The notes: generated from the letters alone by a model not told the origin. A stretch of DNA of 64,000 nt from DATBGO01 sp963785765 (GCA_963785765.1 CAWAWM010000002.1:434001-498000), one strand, 5' to 3'; shown: positions 35,066 through 43,585, numbered from the stretch's first letter. Made by a program: numbers and translations.

Positions 35066-36073
35066 ATGGCGGCGCAGCCCACGCAACCAGCCCGCGCGGG
35101 AGACCTGCACGTCATGAGTCCGGCCGGGCCAGCCCGGATGGGGATCGAGTTGTCCAGGGTGGCCAAGTCCTACGGCCCGGTCCGGGCGGTCTGCGGTATC
35201 GACCTGGCGGTCGCGCCGGGCCAGACGGTGGCCCTGCTCGGGCCGAACGGCGCCGGCAAGACCACGACCATCGACATGATCCTCGGGCTGCGCCGGCCGG
35301 ACAGCGGAACGATCCTGGTCTTGGGTGCATCGCCGGCCGAAGCTGTCCGGGCCTGCCGGGTCGGCGGCATGCTCCAGGACGGGTCGCCGCCCGATTTCCT
35401 CAAGGTGCGCGAACTGGTCACGCTGGCCGCGTCGTACTACCCGCACCCGCTTGGCGTCGATGACGTGCTGCGCCTGACCGGGACCGCCGCGCTCGCGGAC
35501 CGATGGGCCGCCAAGCTGTCCGGCGGGCAGGCCCAGCGGGTCCGCTTCGCCGCGGCCCTGGTCGGCGACCCCGACCTGCTAATCCTCGATGAGCCGACCG
35601 CGGGGATCGACGTCGAGGGCAGGCGCGAGTTCTGGCAGGCCTTGCGGGCGATCGCCGAGCGAGGCAAGACCATCGTCTTCGCCACCCACTTCCTCGAAGA
35701 AGCCGATGCCAACGCCGACCGGATCGTGCTCATCGCCCGGGGCCAGATCGTCGCCGACGGTCCGGCCACCGAGATCAAGGCCAAGGCCGGCTCGCGCACG
35801 ATCCGGGCGACGCTGCCCGGCGCTGGCCTGGCCGGGCTGCGGGCACTGCCGGGGGTGCAGAGCGCGGACCGTCACGGGGACGCGATCACCTTGTCGTGCT
35901 CGGACACCGATGCCGCCCTCGGCGCCCTACTCAGCTCGTTCCCCGGCACCCGCGACGTCGAGGTGCGCGGGGCGAGCCTGGAAGAGGCATTCCTGGAGCT
36001 CACCGGCGACGACAACGACGACCGGGATGCCACCGGCGGACCGCCATGCCCTGGCAGACAGGAGTCCAGGTGA
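35066..36073 (+). CDS. ABC transporter ATP-binding protein
   Basis: ATPase subunit of 335 residues of an ABC-2 type exporter. Walker A GPNGAGKTTT, signature LSGGQAQR, Walker B LLILDEPTAGID and the H-loop ATHFLEEAD are all present. The C-terminal 90 residues form the DUF4162-like extension frequent in DrrA-type drug exporters. An internal start at 35114 or 35138 is possible, since residues before MGIELSRVAKSYG are not domain sequence. The stop overlaps the permease start (GTGA). Confidence 0.92.
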   Translation: MAAQPTQPARAGDLHVMSPAGPARMGIELSRVAKSYGPVRAVCGIDLAVAPGQTVALLGPNGAGKTTTIDMILGLRRPDSGTILVLGASPAEAVRACRVGGMLQDGSPPDFLKVRELVTLAASYYPHPLGVDDVLRLTGTAALADRWAAKLSGGQAQRVRFAAALVGDPDLLILDEPTAGIDVEGRREFWQALRAIAERGKTIVFATHFLEEADANADRIVLIARGQIVADGPATEIKAKAGSRTIRATLPGAGLAGLRALPGVQSADRHGDAITLSCSDTDAALGALLSSFPGTRDVEVRGASLEEAFLELTGDDNDDRDATGGPPCPGRQESR

Positions 36074-36816
36074 CCGCCACCACCCACGCGCACCCCGCCA
36101 CCCACGTGCACTACGAGATCCTCCGGTCGCTGCGAAACTGGCGGCTCCTTAGCCTGTCACTGGCCCTGCCGCTGGTGGTCTTCTACACGGTGGCAGCTAC
36201 TAACCGCCACGTGGTGACCGACGGCATTTCGTTCCCGCTGTTCTTCATGACGGCGATGGCCGCCTACGGCGGCATGTGGGCCGCGATCACCCCGGGCGGC
36301 CGGATCTCTGTGGACCGGTCCAAAGGCTGGATCCGCCAGCTGCGCATCACGCCGCTGCGGGTCCGGACCGAGGTCGTGGCCAAGGTCCTCACGGCCTACC
36401 TGATGGTATTGCCCACCTTGGCCTTGCTGTACCTGGCCGGCGCCTCGCTCGGAGTGCGCCTGGATGCAGCCCAGTGGTTCGAGATCACCGGGCTGCTCCT
36501 CCTCGGCCTGGCCCCGTTCGTCGCGGCGGGCATCGCCTTCGGCCACCTGATCCCCGCCGACGCCACCGGGATAGCCGACGCTGGGTTCGTCGTCGTCCTC
36601 GCCCTGCTCGGCGGCGCCTTCGGCCGGCTCTTCACCGCGGGCATCATGCTGACCATCGTGAAGCTGCTCCCCTCCTACTGGCTCGTCCAGGCGGGAAAGA
36701 CGGTCGCCGGAAGCGGGAGCTGGCCGGCCGAGGGCTGGATCGTCGTCGTGGTCTGGACCCTCTGCCTGACCCCTCTTGCCGCCTTCGCCTGCCAGCGTGA
36801 CACGGCCACCGGCTGA
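36070..36816 (+). CDS. ABC-2 type transporter permease
   Basis: Membrane subunit of 248 residues with six predicted helices, beginning MTATTHAHPATHVHYEILRSLRN. It contains an SKGWIRQLRITPLR cytoplasmic segment typical of ABC-2 permeases. GTG at 36070 overlaps the ATPase stop and has AGGAG 6 bases upstream; ATG at 36046 is a weaker alternative. Together the two genes form a DrrAB-like exporter; the substrate is unknown. Confidence 0.88.
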   Translation: MTATTHAHPATHVHYEILRSLRNWRLLSLSLALPLVVFYTVAATNRHVVTDGISFPLFFMTAMAAYGGMWAAITPGGRISVDRSKGWIRQLRITPLRVRTEVVAKVLTAYLMVLPTLALLYLAGASLGVRLDAAQWFEITGLLLLGLAPFVAAGIAFGHLIPADATGIADAGFVVVLALLGGAFGRLFTAGIMLTIVKLLPSYWLVQAGKTVAGSGSWPAEGWIVVVVWTLCLTPLAAFACQRDTATG

Positions 36817-36924
36817 CCCGACTTCGGCCACGCTAGTGCGCAAGCCAGCCGGTGCCGTTGATGGCTTTGAGAACCGCCGGAGTTTCGCTAGGGACGGCAC
36901 CGAGTGGTGATGGTGGCGGGCCGT

Positions 36925-37524
36925 TCAGGGCTGCGGTTCCTGGACGACGCCGGCGATGACCGCGGTCACGACCTTACGAACGGCTCCCGCCTCGGGCGCA
37001 GCACCGTCCAGGCCGGCGAACAGCAGGTGCCCGGTCCCGATCAGCATGGGCGCGAGCGTGTCGACATCGGCATCCGCCGCGATGCGGCCCAGTTCGCGCT
37101 CGATGGTCAGGTAGGAGGCGATCATGGCCGTAGCTTCGGCCAGGACCGGGACCCCGGCCGGCCTCACCTGGCGCAGCCTGGCGCGCAGGTCGTCCCGGAA
37201 GGTAATCAGGGCCACGATCGCCACGGCGACTGACCCGAACAGGACCGTCAGCGCACCGGTGAGGTTGCCGGCGACGGTGCCGGTCCCGGCGGAGCTGCGC
37301 AGGGCGGCGGCCTGGTCGTCGATCCTGGCGACGCGGTCGAGCACGAGCTCGGTGAGGAAGGCGTCGAAGTCGGCGAAGTGCCGGTGCAGGACGCCCTTGG
37401 CGACGCCTGCCTCCGTGGTGACCGCCCGGCTGGTCAGCGCGCTCGGCCCGGCCCGGAGCAGGACGCGCTCGGCGGCGTCGAACAGCTGCTCGCGCGCATC
37501 GCGGATGGCTACCCCGGTCGGCAC
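36925..37524 (-). CDS. TetR-family transcriptional repressor
   Basis: Repressor of 199 residues with an N-terminal helix-turn-helix (SRAVTTEAGVAKGVLHRHFADFDAFLTELV) and a C-terminal ligand-binding helical domain. GTG at 37524 has GGAGG 4-5 bases upstream, which decides the start against longer versions. Divergent from the methyltransferase gene; the intervening 66 bases hold a perfect nested palindrome that is very likely its operator. Confidence 0.9.
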   Translation of the reverse strand: MPTGVAIRDAREQLFDAAERVLLRAGPSALTSRAVTTEAGVAKGVLHRHFADFDAFLTELVLDRVARIDDQAAALRSSAGTGTVAGNLTGALTVLFGSVAVAIVALITFRDDLRARLRQVRPAGVPVLAEATAMIASYLTIERELGRIAADADVDTLAPMLIGTGHLLFAGLDGAAPEAGAVRKVVTAVIAGVVQEPQP

Positions 37525-37555
37525 CGCGCCTCCTTCCCTCGCCGGACCCCATCTG

Positions 37556-37599
37556 TTGACGAGTGGGCACGCGCCCACTATGGTGGGCGCGTGCCCACT
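37556..37599 (+). promoter_or_regulatory. Near-consensus promoter with embedded TetR double operator
   Basis: TTGACG (37556-37561) and TATGGT (37579-37584) are separated by 17 bases. GTG of the methyltransferase begins 6 bases after the -10, so the mRNA would be leaderless. The 16-bp arms GTGGGCACGCGCCCAC (37563-37578) and GTGGGCGCGTGCCCAC (37583-37598) are exact reverse complements around TATG, and each arm is itself palindromic at its ends (GTGGGC/GCCCAC). Repressor bound here would cover the spacer, the -10 and the start codon. On the minus strand TATAGT at 37602-37597 could be the tetR -10. Confidence 0.85.
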
Positions 37600-38415
37600 A
37601 TACCGCCGGACCTGGCGTCTCTCTCCGGGCCCGAGCCTCATCAGCACCGGCAGCTAGCGGAGTCGTTCGGCTCGGAGGCCGAACGCTACGACCGGGCCCG
37701 GCCCCGCTATCCCCAGGCCCTGGTGGACCGGGTCGTCGCGGCCAGCCCGGGGCCCGACGTCCTCGACGTCGGCATCGGCACCGGCATCGCCGCCCGCCAG
37801 TTCCAGGCGGCCGGCTGCCGGGTGCTCGGGGTGGAGGTCGACGTGCGGATGGCCGAGGTGGCGCGCCGCAGCGGGCTCGAGGTCGAGGTGGCGGCGTTCG
37901 AAGCCTGGGACCCTGCCGGCCGGGCATTCGATGCGGTCATCTCCGGGCAGACCTGGCACTGGGTGGACCCAGTCGCGGGAGCGGCCAAGGCGGCGCAGGC
38001 GCTGCGGCCTGGTGGCCGGCTGGCCGTGTTCTGGAACGCGGGCCAGCCGACGCCCGACATGACGGAAGCTTTCGCCGCGGTCTACCGCAGGGTCCTGCCC
38101 GACCTGCCGTTCAATCCCTGGGCGAGGTCTGGCTCGGACCCCTACTCGGTGCTGCGCACCAGGGCCGCCGACGGCATCCGAGAGGTGGGCGCATTCGGCG
38201 ACCCGGAGCAGTGGCGATTCGACTGGGAGCGGTCCTACACCCGGGACGAGTGGCTCGACCAGGTTCCGACGTTTGGCGGTCATACCCAGCTCCCGCCGGC
38301 ACAGCTCGAGGAACTCCTAGCGGGCGTCGGGGCCGCTATCGACGCGACCGGGGACAGCCTTGCGATGCGCTACACCACGATGGTGGTCACTGCGGCGCGC
38401 ACCGGTGCCGCCTGA
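37591..38415 (+). CDS. Class I SAM-dependent methyltransferase
   Basis: Methyltransferase of 274 residues (UbiE/type-11 kind). It contains SFGSEAERYDRARPRYP, motif I VLDVGIGTGIAARQFQAAG, the acidic VEVDVRM and GQTWHWVDPVAGAAKAAQALRPGGRLAVFWN. GTG at 37591 lies inside the right arm of the palindromic operator and directly at the predicted transcription start. Substrate unknown; repressor control suggests response to an exogenous compound. Confidence 0.9.
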   Translation: MPTIPPDLASLSGPEPHQHRQLAESFGSEAERYDRARPRYPQALVDRVVAASPGPDVLDVGIGTGIAARQFQAAGCRVLGVEVDVRMAEVARRSGLEVEVAAFEAWDPAGRAFDAVISGQTWHWVDPVAGAAKAAQALRPGGRLAVFWNAGQPTPDMTEAFAAVYRRVLPDLPFNPWARSGSDPYSVLRTRAADGIREVGAFGDPEQWRFDWERSYTRDEWLDQVPTFGGHTQLPPAQLEELLAGVGAAIDATGDSLAMRYTTMVVTAARTGAA

Positions 38416-38514
38416 CCCAGGCTCACGGAAGTCGTGGTGCGTGGCGGAACAGGTGACCAGACCGATCAGGAATCGAGAAGCGCGGGCCACGGAGCCGCAG
38501 CTAGCCTGACCGCC

Positions 38515-38925
38515 ATGGACATCACCATTCACGCGAGCTTCCTCCCGCAGGACGACCCGGACGCCGCCCTGGCCTTCTACCGCGACACCCTCGGCTTCGA
38601 GGTCCGCAACGACGTCGGATACGGCGGGATGCGCTGGATCACGGTCGGTCCCGCCGACCAGCCGGGCACGTCCATCGTCCTGCATCCGCCGGCCGCCGAC
38701 CCCGGCATCACCGACGACGAGCGCCGCACCATCGCCGAGATGATGGCCAAGGGCACCTATGGCTGGATCCTCCTGGCCACCAAGGACCTCGACGGCACCT
38801 TCGACCAGGTGCAGGCCAGCGGTGCCGAGGTCGTCCAGGAGCCCACCGAGCAGCCGTACGGGGTTCGCGACTGCGCCTTCCGTGATCCCGCGGGCAATCT
38901 GGTCCGCATCCAGGAGCTGCGCTGA
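38515..38925 (+). CDS. VOC-family protein
   Basis: Glyoxalase-fold protein of 136 residues: MDITIHASFLPQDDPDAALAFYRDTLGFEVRNDV, then a C-terminal CAFRDPAGNLVRIQE. Function unspecified. ATG at 38515 lies 7 bases after a TAGCCT -10-like hexamer without a ribosome site, so a leaderless transcript is likely. It shares direction with the upstream methyltransferase but seems to have its own promoter. Confidence 0.82.
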   Translation: MDITIHASFLPQDDPDAALAFYRDTLGFEVRNDVGYGGMRWITVGPADQPGTSIVLHPPAADPGITDDERRTIAEMMAKGTYGWILLATKDLDGTFDQVQASGAEVVQEPTEQPYGVRDCAFRDPAGNLVRIQELR

Positions 38926-39098
38926 GCGGTCAGCCGATCGCCCGGCGGGGAGTATTACCTGCCGGGGCGCTCTGGTCGGATGCCGCACGGCGGGCGTCGA
39001 TGTCGGGTTGTGCTCGATAGCCCAGTTGGCCAGGGCGACCCTCCGATTCTGATCGACAATGCTGCTACTGCCAAGCAGTAACTGGGAGGGTGTGCGCT

Positions 39099-39464
39099 AT
39101 GACCGTGGCCTACTGGATCATCGCCGCACTGCTGGCGTTGTTCTACCTGTACTCGGGTGGGCTCAAGGTGCTGCGGTCCCCAGATCAGCTGCGGCCGATG
39201 ATGGGCTGGATCGACACTGTGCCGCTGCGGCTGGTACGAACCATCGGGTTGCTGGAGGTGCTCGGAGCGCTCGGGCTGATCCTGCCCCCGCTGACCGGCA
39301 TCGCGCCGGCCGTTGCCCTGGCGGCAGCCATCGGGCTCGTACTGATCCAGGTCGGCGCGATAGCTCTGCACCTCAGCCGGGGCGAGGCCAGGCTGATCGG
39401 GCTGAACGTCGCCCTGATCGTCCTGGCCGGCGTCGAGATCTGGCTTGCGACCGTCTGGCTGTAG
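39099..39464 (+). CDS. DoxX-like membrane protein
   Basis: Membrane protein of 121 residues with four helices (AYWIIAALLALFYLYSGGLKV, VRTIGLLEVLGALGLILPPL and two more), matching the DoxX-like family, whose members are small integral proteins of unclear function, some linked to oxidative stress. ATG at 39099 is chosen because GGAGG lies 9 bases upstream. Confidence 0.8.
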   Translation: MTVAYWIIAALLALFYLYSGGLKVLRSPDQLRPMMGWIDTVPLRLVRTIGLLEVLGALGLILPPLTGIAPAVALAAAIGLVLIQVGAIALHLSRGEARLIGLNVALIVLAGVEIWLATVWL

Positions 39465-39504
39465 AGCAATGGCCGCCGCCAGCCCACCCGGGCCGACATT
39501 GGCG

Positions 39505-40968
39505 TCAGCGTGAGCGGGAGTCGTCGCGGAGCGGTTCCTTGAGGATCTTGCCGATGGTGTTTTTCGGGAGGCTGTCCATCAGGTAGACGCCGCGCGGAAC
39601 CTTGAATTTGGCGAGTGCGAGCTTGCAGTGCTCGATCAGCTCGTCCGGCGTCGCGTGCGCGCCGGGCCGCAGCAAGACGTAGGCGACGGGCTGCTCACCG
39701 TAGACCGGGTCGGGACGGCCGACGACAGCGGCCTCCTGGACGGCGGGGTGCTGGTAGAGGACGGATTCGATCTCCGTCGGGTAGATGTTCTCACCGCCGC
39801 GGATAATCATGTCTTTCTTGCGGTCGACCAGCACCAGGTAACCGTCGGCGTCGAGGTAGCCGAGGTCGCCGGTGTACAGCCAGCCGTCGCGGAGCGCCTC
39901 GGCCGTTGCCCCGGGGTTGCCGAGGTAGCCGCGCATCACGTTCGCCCCCCGGATCACGACCTCTCCGATCTCACCTTGGGACAGGCGCTGTCCGGCACCG
40001 TCGGCGATCCCGATCTCCTGGCCGGGGAACGGCGGCCCGACGGTTCCCGGCTTGTGCCTGCCGTGCAGCGGGTTGATCGCCGACGCTACGGTCCCTTCCG
40101 ACAGGCCGTACCCCTCGATCATGGGGACGCGGTAGCGGTGCTCGAACTCGTGGATCGCATCGGCGGGCATCGGCGCCGCGCCGCACACGACGAACTGCAG
40201 CGACGACAGGTCGGGGGTCACCTCCGGCGGCAGCGAGTTCAGCATCAGGTAGATCGTCGGCACCGCGGAGAAGTAGGTCGGCCGGTGCTTTTCGACCTGC
40301 TGCCAGAACGTCTTCGGATCGAAACGGCTGAGGATGACGGTCGAGCCGCCAGCGGCAAGCGGAGACACAACGCTGGCCATGATCCCGTTCACATGGAACA
40401 GCGGCAGGACGAGCAGGACGCGCGTCGCCGGCCCGATATCGAGCGCAGTCACGATCTGCTCGGTCATCGCGGCAAGATTGGCGTGGTCGAGCATGACGCC
40501 CTTGGGCCGCCCGGTGGTGCCGCTGGTGTACACGAGCAGGGCGAGATCGTCGGCTTCGGCCCGCAGTGGTGGTACCGGGCCGTCGAGGCCGCCGACATCC
40601 TCGACCGGGATGAGGCGGATGTCCGTTCCAGACAGCTTCCCGGCCGAGGCGGCGTCGGCGATCAGGACCTTCGCCCCCGAGTCCGCCAGCTGGTAGCCTG
40701 CCTCGCCCGTGGTCAGCGCCGGATTGACCGGGGTCACCGCCACGCCCATGCGCCATGCCGCGAACAGCGTCAGTACCATCTCCACGCAGTTCGGCACCAT
40801 CGTCGCGATGACGTCGCCGGCGCCGACGCCCAGCGACGCCAGGCCTCCCGACAGCCGTTCGACGGCCGCTGCGAACTCACCGGAGGTGATGCGGATGCGT
40901 TCGTCCTCGATGCAAGGGGCGTCCGGTGACATCTCCGCGCGCAGCTGCCAAACCTGACCAACGTGCAC
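39505..40968 (-). CDS. Acyl-CoA synthetase / AMP-dependent ligase
   Basis: ANL-superfamily enzyme of 487 residues that activates a carboxylic acid as acyl-AMP and then acyl-CoA. Motifs: A3 LVYTSGTTGRPKGVML, A5 GYGLSEGT, A7 YTGDLGYLDADGYLVLVDRKKDMIIRGGENIYP, A10 PKNTIGKILK (catalytic Lys). I chose GTG at 40968 (MHVGQVWQLRAE) because AGAGG lies 7-8 bases upstream; an in-frame TTG at 41061 adds 31 residues of no family match. Chain-length preference unknown. Divergent from the ClpX-zinc-finger gene. Confidence 0.9.
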   Translation of the reverse strand: MHVGQVWQLRAEMSPDAPCIEDERIRITSGEFAAAVERLSGGLASLGVGAGDVIATMVPNCVEMVLTLFAAWRMGVAVTPVNPALTTGEAGYQLADSGAKVLIADAASAGKLSGTDIRLIPVEDVGGLDGPVPPLRAEADDLALLVYTSGTTGRPKGVMLDHANLAAMTEQIVTALDIGPATRVLLVLPLFHVNGIMASVVSPLAAGGSTVILSRFDPKTFWQQVEKHRPTYFSAVPTIYLMLNSLPPEVTPDLSSLQFVVCGAAPMPADAIHEFEHRYRVPMIEGYGLSEGTVASAINPLHGRHKPGTVGPPFPGQEIGIADGAGQRLSQGEIGEVVIRGANVMRGYLGNPGATAEALRDGWLYTGDLGYLDADGYLVLVDRKKDMIIRGGENIYPTEIESVLYQHPAVQEAAVVGRPDPVYGEQPVAYVLLRPGAHATPDELIEHCKLALAKFKVPRGVYLMDSLPKNTIGKILKEPLRDDSRSR

Positions 40969-41140
40969 CGCGGCACCTCTGTCTACAGGAACGGGGTCAT
41001 GTGCGGTATGCAGTCCGTTACCCCACGGTCCTGCAAGAGCTGCATCACCTGTGGTAGGCAACAGGCACGCGAAATTTCTTGCAGGAAACCAATTTCAGCA
41101 TAGCTCCACTTTCCCCGGGCGTCAGGACTACCTTGACAAC

Positions 41141-41518
41141 ATGACGGATCCAGAGACTTCGCCGCCAGGAGCCAGCCGACTCCAGGCCCTGTGCTGCTCG
41201 TTCTGCACCAAGGACAAAGACTCAGTCGGCAAACTCATCGCCGGGCCCGGCGTGTACATCTGCGACGAGTGCGTGGGCCTCTGCAACCTGATCATCACCC
41301 AGGAACTCGGGCCCGGATTCGTCTCCTGGAACGAGCACCCGGACGATGAGATGCTGGCGAGCCTGGCGCGGACTCAGGCTGCGGTCTCCCAGGCCGACGC
41401 TGCCGTGCACGACCACGTAGCGGTCCTGCGCGACCGGGGCATTAGCTGGGCCCGCATCGGGGCAGCGCTCGGCGTCTCGAAGCAGGCCGCCTGGGAGCGA
41501 TTCTCCGGAGAAGGCTGA
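41141..41518 (+). CDS. ClpX-type C4 zinc-finger protein with C-terminal HTH-like segment
   Basis: Protein of 125 residues. Residues 12-50 match the ClpX zinc-binding domain (CSFCTKDKDSVGKLIAGPGVYICDECVGLC) without an AAA domain. The C-terminus RDRGISWARIGAALGVSKQAAWERF is HTH-like. Similar actinobacterial proteins are probable regulators or Clp adaptors; the role is inferred. ATG at 41141 stands 6 bases after TACCTT, so it is probably leaderless. The last 145 bases overlap antisense with the next gene. Confidence 0.8.
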   Translation: MTDPETSPPGASRLQALCCSFCTKDKDSVGKLIAGPGVYICDECVGLCNLIITQELGPGFVSWNEHPDDEMLASLARTQAAVSQADAAVHDHVAVLRDRGISWARIGAALGVSKQAAWERFSGEG

Positions 41519-41994
41519 CTGCTGAGGCCCGTCGGGCCGGAGCCGTGCGTCGTAGCAGTCAAGGTGGCGTCAAGGCGCTCGTTGAGTTCGTCGAGTGTCA
41601 GCCTGCCGTGCGCGAAGTGCTCGCCCAGCGCCGCGGCCGCCGCGTCCCGGTCAGCATCGCCAGCGCGCACGCCGGGCGCTGGCGCCTGATAATCCTGCCT
41701 CGCCACCCGGGACAGCTGCCGCAGCATGGCGGTGTAACGATCCAGCGCGGCCCGGCCCGCGCAGGTGAGGGTGACGCTGGTCGGTGCTCTCTTGCCGGTG
41801 GTCTTTCCCGTCCGCACGTATCCGGCGTGGTTCAGCTCGCGCAGGCAGGTGACCGGGCTACGGGGGAGCACCCCGATCATGTCCCGCAGCCGGGTGACGG
41901 AAAGCGTGTCGCCGTCGGGCAGTGCCGCCAGGGTCGCGACGACGCGCAACCGCTCCGGGTCGTGGATCAGCGGGTCAAGTGTGCCGTTGCTCAT
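41374..41994 (-). CDS. Winged-helix regulator fused to DUF1707
   Basis: Protein of up to 206 residues. Residues 1-95 form a MarR/ArsR-like winged helix (LDPLIHDPERLRVVATLAALPDGDTLSVTRLRDMIG). Residues 108-150 form a DUF1707 domain (RAGDADRDAAAAALGEHFAHGRLTLDELNERLDATLTA). The final 55 residues are antisense to the ClpX-zinc-finger gene and look non-native, as if the original stop were lost. Sequence resembles its neighbour at 42007-42306, so the two winged helices are probably duplicates. Confidence 0.72.
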   Translation of the reverse strand: MSNGTLDPLIHDPERLRVVATLAALPDGDTLSVTRLRDMIGVLPRSPVTCLRELNHAGYVRTGKTTGKRAPTSVTLTCAGRAALDRYTAMLRQLSRVARQDYQAPAPGVRAGDADRDAAAAALGEHFAHGRLTLDELNERLDATLTATTHGSGPTGLSSQPSPENRSQAACFETPSAAPMRAQLMPRSRRTATWSCTAASAWETAA

Positions 41995-42006
41995 GGTCGG
42001 CCTGGC

Positions 42007-42306
42007 CTACAGGCCGCCGAGCAGATCGCGCAGCGCCTGGGTGTAGGTGCCGAGTGCTGCCCGGCCGTGGCTGGTGAGAGCGACGGTGGTGATGGACACG
42101 GTCCCGTTCCTGGTTTTCTCGCTGCTGATGTAATCGGCGTCTTCGAGCTTGCGCAGGTGGATGATCAGGTTGCCGGGGGTGAGCCCGATCATGTCCTGCA
42201 GGCGGGTGAAGGAGAGCGTGTCGCCGTCGGGCAGTGCCGCCAGCGTGGCGACGATCTTCAGCCGGGTGGGGACGTGGATCAGCGGGTCGAGCTCGTCGGT
42301 GGTCAC
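42007..42306 (-). CDS. Winged-helix transcriptional regulator
   Basis: DNA-binding protein of 99 residues: LDPLIHVPTRLKIVATLAALPDGDTLSFTRLQDMIGLTPGNLIIHLRKLEDADYI, then a short wing. GTG start at 42306 with AAGGA about 11 bases upstream. It lies 34 bases downstream of the membrane-protein gene on the same strand; such small regulators are commonly paired with a membrane protein of this type. Candidate operators are the repeats at 43015-43084 upstream of the pair. Confidence 0.85.
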   Translation of the reverse strand: MTTDELDPLIHVPTRLKIVATLAALPDGDTLSFTRLQDMIGLTPGNLIIHLRKLEDADYISSEKTRNGTVSITTVALTSHGRAALGTYTQALRDLLGGL

Positions 42307-42340
42307 GAGGGCACCATCCTTCTTACTGGCACCGCTAGGG

Positions 42341-42988
42341 TCATGCCCCGGCCAGGTCGCGGTGCTGCCGCCAGGCGATGGCGGCGGCATTGCCCAGCAG
42401 CGCGGCGCACAGGCCGACGCCGGCGACCAGCCACGACCCGGCCGGGCTGGCGAACGCTCCCACGACGCCGACGGCGGCGACCGCAAGCCCCGTGCCGCAC
42501 GAAGGCCAGTTCCTCCGTGCCGCCGAGACGGCCGCCCAGGCCAGGCCGGGGATTACCATCACCGTGGTTGGGTACCAAGCGAAGCTCACCCCGGCGGCGG
42601 CCAGCACGGCCATGACCACGGGCACGATGGCCACCGCCAGCACCAGGACGGTGAGCTCGGCCGGGCTCAGCCGGGACTTGCCGCGTACCCCGGCGAGCGC
42701 GCGCTCGCGAACCCCGACGGTCGCGGCGAAGTTGAGGACAATGAACGCGACCAGGACGGGGATGTCCGCGGCCGTCGGGCCCCGGTAGGGATGCTGTCCG
42801 CGCACCGAGAGCCAGATCGCGCCCAAGGCGGCCAGGACCGCGACCGCCCTGGTCGCCAGGAGCCACGGCGGGGAGGGCGCGAGCTGGCGGCGGGCCTGCT
42901 GGGTGGTCTCATCAAGCAGGGCAGCGGCCTGCTTGGGGTCGAAGTTGCCGCCGTTGCCGGTGGCGGCGGTCTCAGGTGTGTGGTTCAT
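42341..42988 (-). CDS. Integral membrane protein cotranscribed with winged-helix regulator
   Basis: Protein of 215 residues with a soluble N-terminus (FDPKQAAALLDETTQQARRQL) and about five membrane helices. No function recognised. ATG at 42988 has GGAGGGAG 5 bases upstream. First gene of a probable three-gene minus-strand operon with the two winged-helix genes. AT-rich repeats precede it. Confidence 0.8.
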   Translation of the reverse strand: MNHTPETAATGNGGNFDPKQAAALLDETTQQARRQLAPSPPWLLATRAVAVLAALGAIWLSVRGQHPYRGPTAADIPVLVAFIVLNFAATVGVRERALAGVRGKSRLSPAELTVLVLAVAIVPVVMAVLAAAGVSFAWYPTTVMVIPGLAWAAVSAARRNWPSCGTGLAVAAVGVVGAFASPAGSWLVAGVGLCAALLGNAAAIAWRQHRDLAGA

Positions 42989-43014
42989 CGCGTCTCCCTC
43001 CATCGACTCTATGT

Positions 43015-43084
43015 CATAAAGTAGACTCCGCTTTATGGCGCAAAGTCAAGCGTCCGAGCCGAGAACTTTATGACGCAAAGTCAA
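43015..43084 (-). promoter_or_regulatory. Repeated operator-like boxes upstream of the membrane-protein/regulator operon
   Basis: CTTTATGGCGCAAAGTCAA at 43031-43049 and CTTTATGACGCAAAGTCAA at 43066-43084 are 19-base direct repeats with one mismatch, 35 bases apart centre to centre. CATAAAG at 43015-43021 is the inverse of the CTTTATG that follows at 43031-43037. On the minus strand each box reads TTGACTTTGCG, so a -35-like TTGACT is built into it. This is a likely operator cluster for the adjacent winged-helix regulator. Confidence 0.6.
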
Positions 43085-43243
43085 CAGGCGGTGGCGATCG
43101 TGCGGGCAGCCTCCTCCCCAGGATCGACAGCCGGCGGCGGGACACTCGATCGCCGCGTCCGTTACCGGTGTATGTGCCGTTGACCTGCTGGAATACTGCT
43201 CAGCACTGCGCAGTGGTTCGCGACGTTGAGTCCGGGCGGGCAG

Positions 43244-43585
43244 TTACCCGGCCTGCTGTCGCTGCTGGTACCTGAGCCAGCGGATACGGTCCCAGACCAG
43301 CACCACGGCGCAGCCGGTGGCCAGCACCAGCCACCAGGGCGGGGCGTGGTACCTGGTCGCGATTCCGATTGCCCCGCCGAAACTGGCGAGCATGCCCACC
43401 CGGAACTCATGCCACGCGGCGTAGCGGTCCGGCACGGTTTGCGCCTGGCGGGGCTTGCGATGGCCTGTCGCCACCGCTCCGGCGAGCAGCCTCGACGGCC
43501 GATGGTACAACGTGACCAGTTGCCATCCGGCGGTGAGTAGCCCGATGGCCACGGCTAACGCGTATATGACGGTGGGTAGCGACAT
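43244..43585 (-). CDS. Hypothetical membrane protein
   Basis: Protein of 113 residues with three hydrophobic stretches (LPTVIYALAVAIGLLTAGWQLV, MLASFGGAIGIAT and WWLVLATGCAVVLVWDRI). No family recognised. ATG at 43585 has a weak AGG 6 bases upstream; GTG at 43591 is also possible. Single gene flanked by noncoding spacers. Confidence 0.6.
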   Translation of the reverse strand: MSLPTVIYALAVAIGLLTAGWQLVTLYHRPSRLLAGAVATGHRKPRQAQTVPDRYAAWHEFRVGMLASFGGAIGIATRYHAPPWWLVLATGCAVVLVWDRIRWLRYQQRQQAG

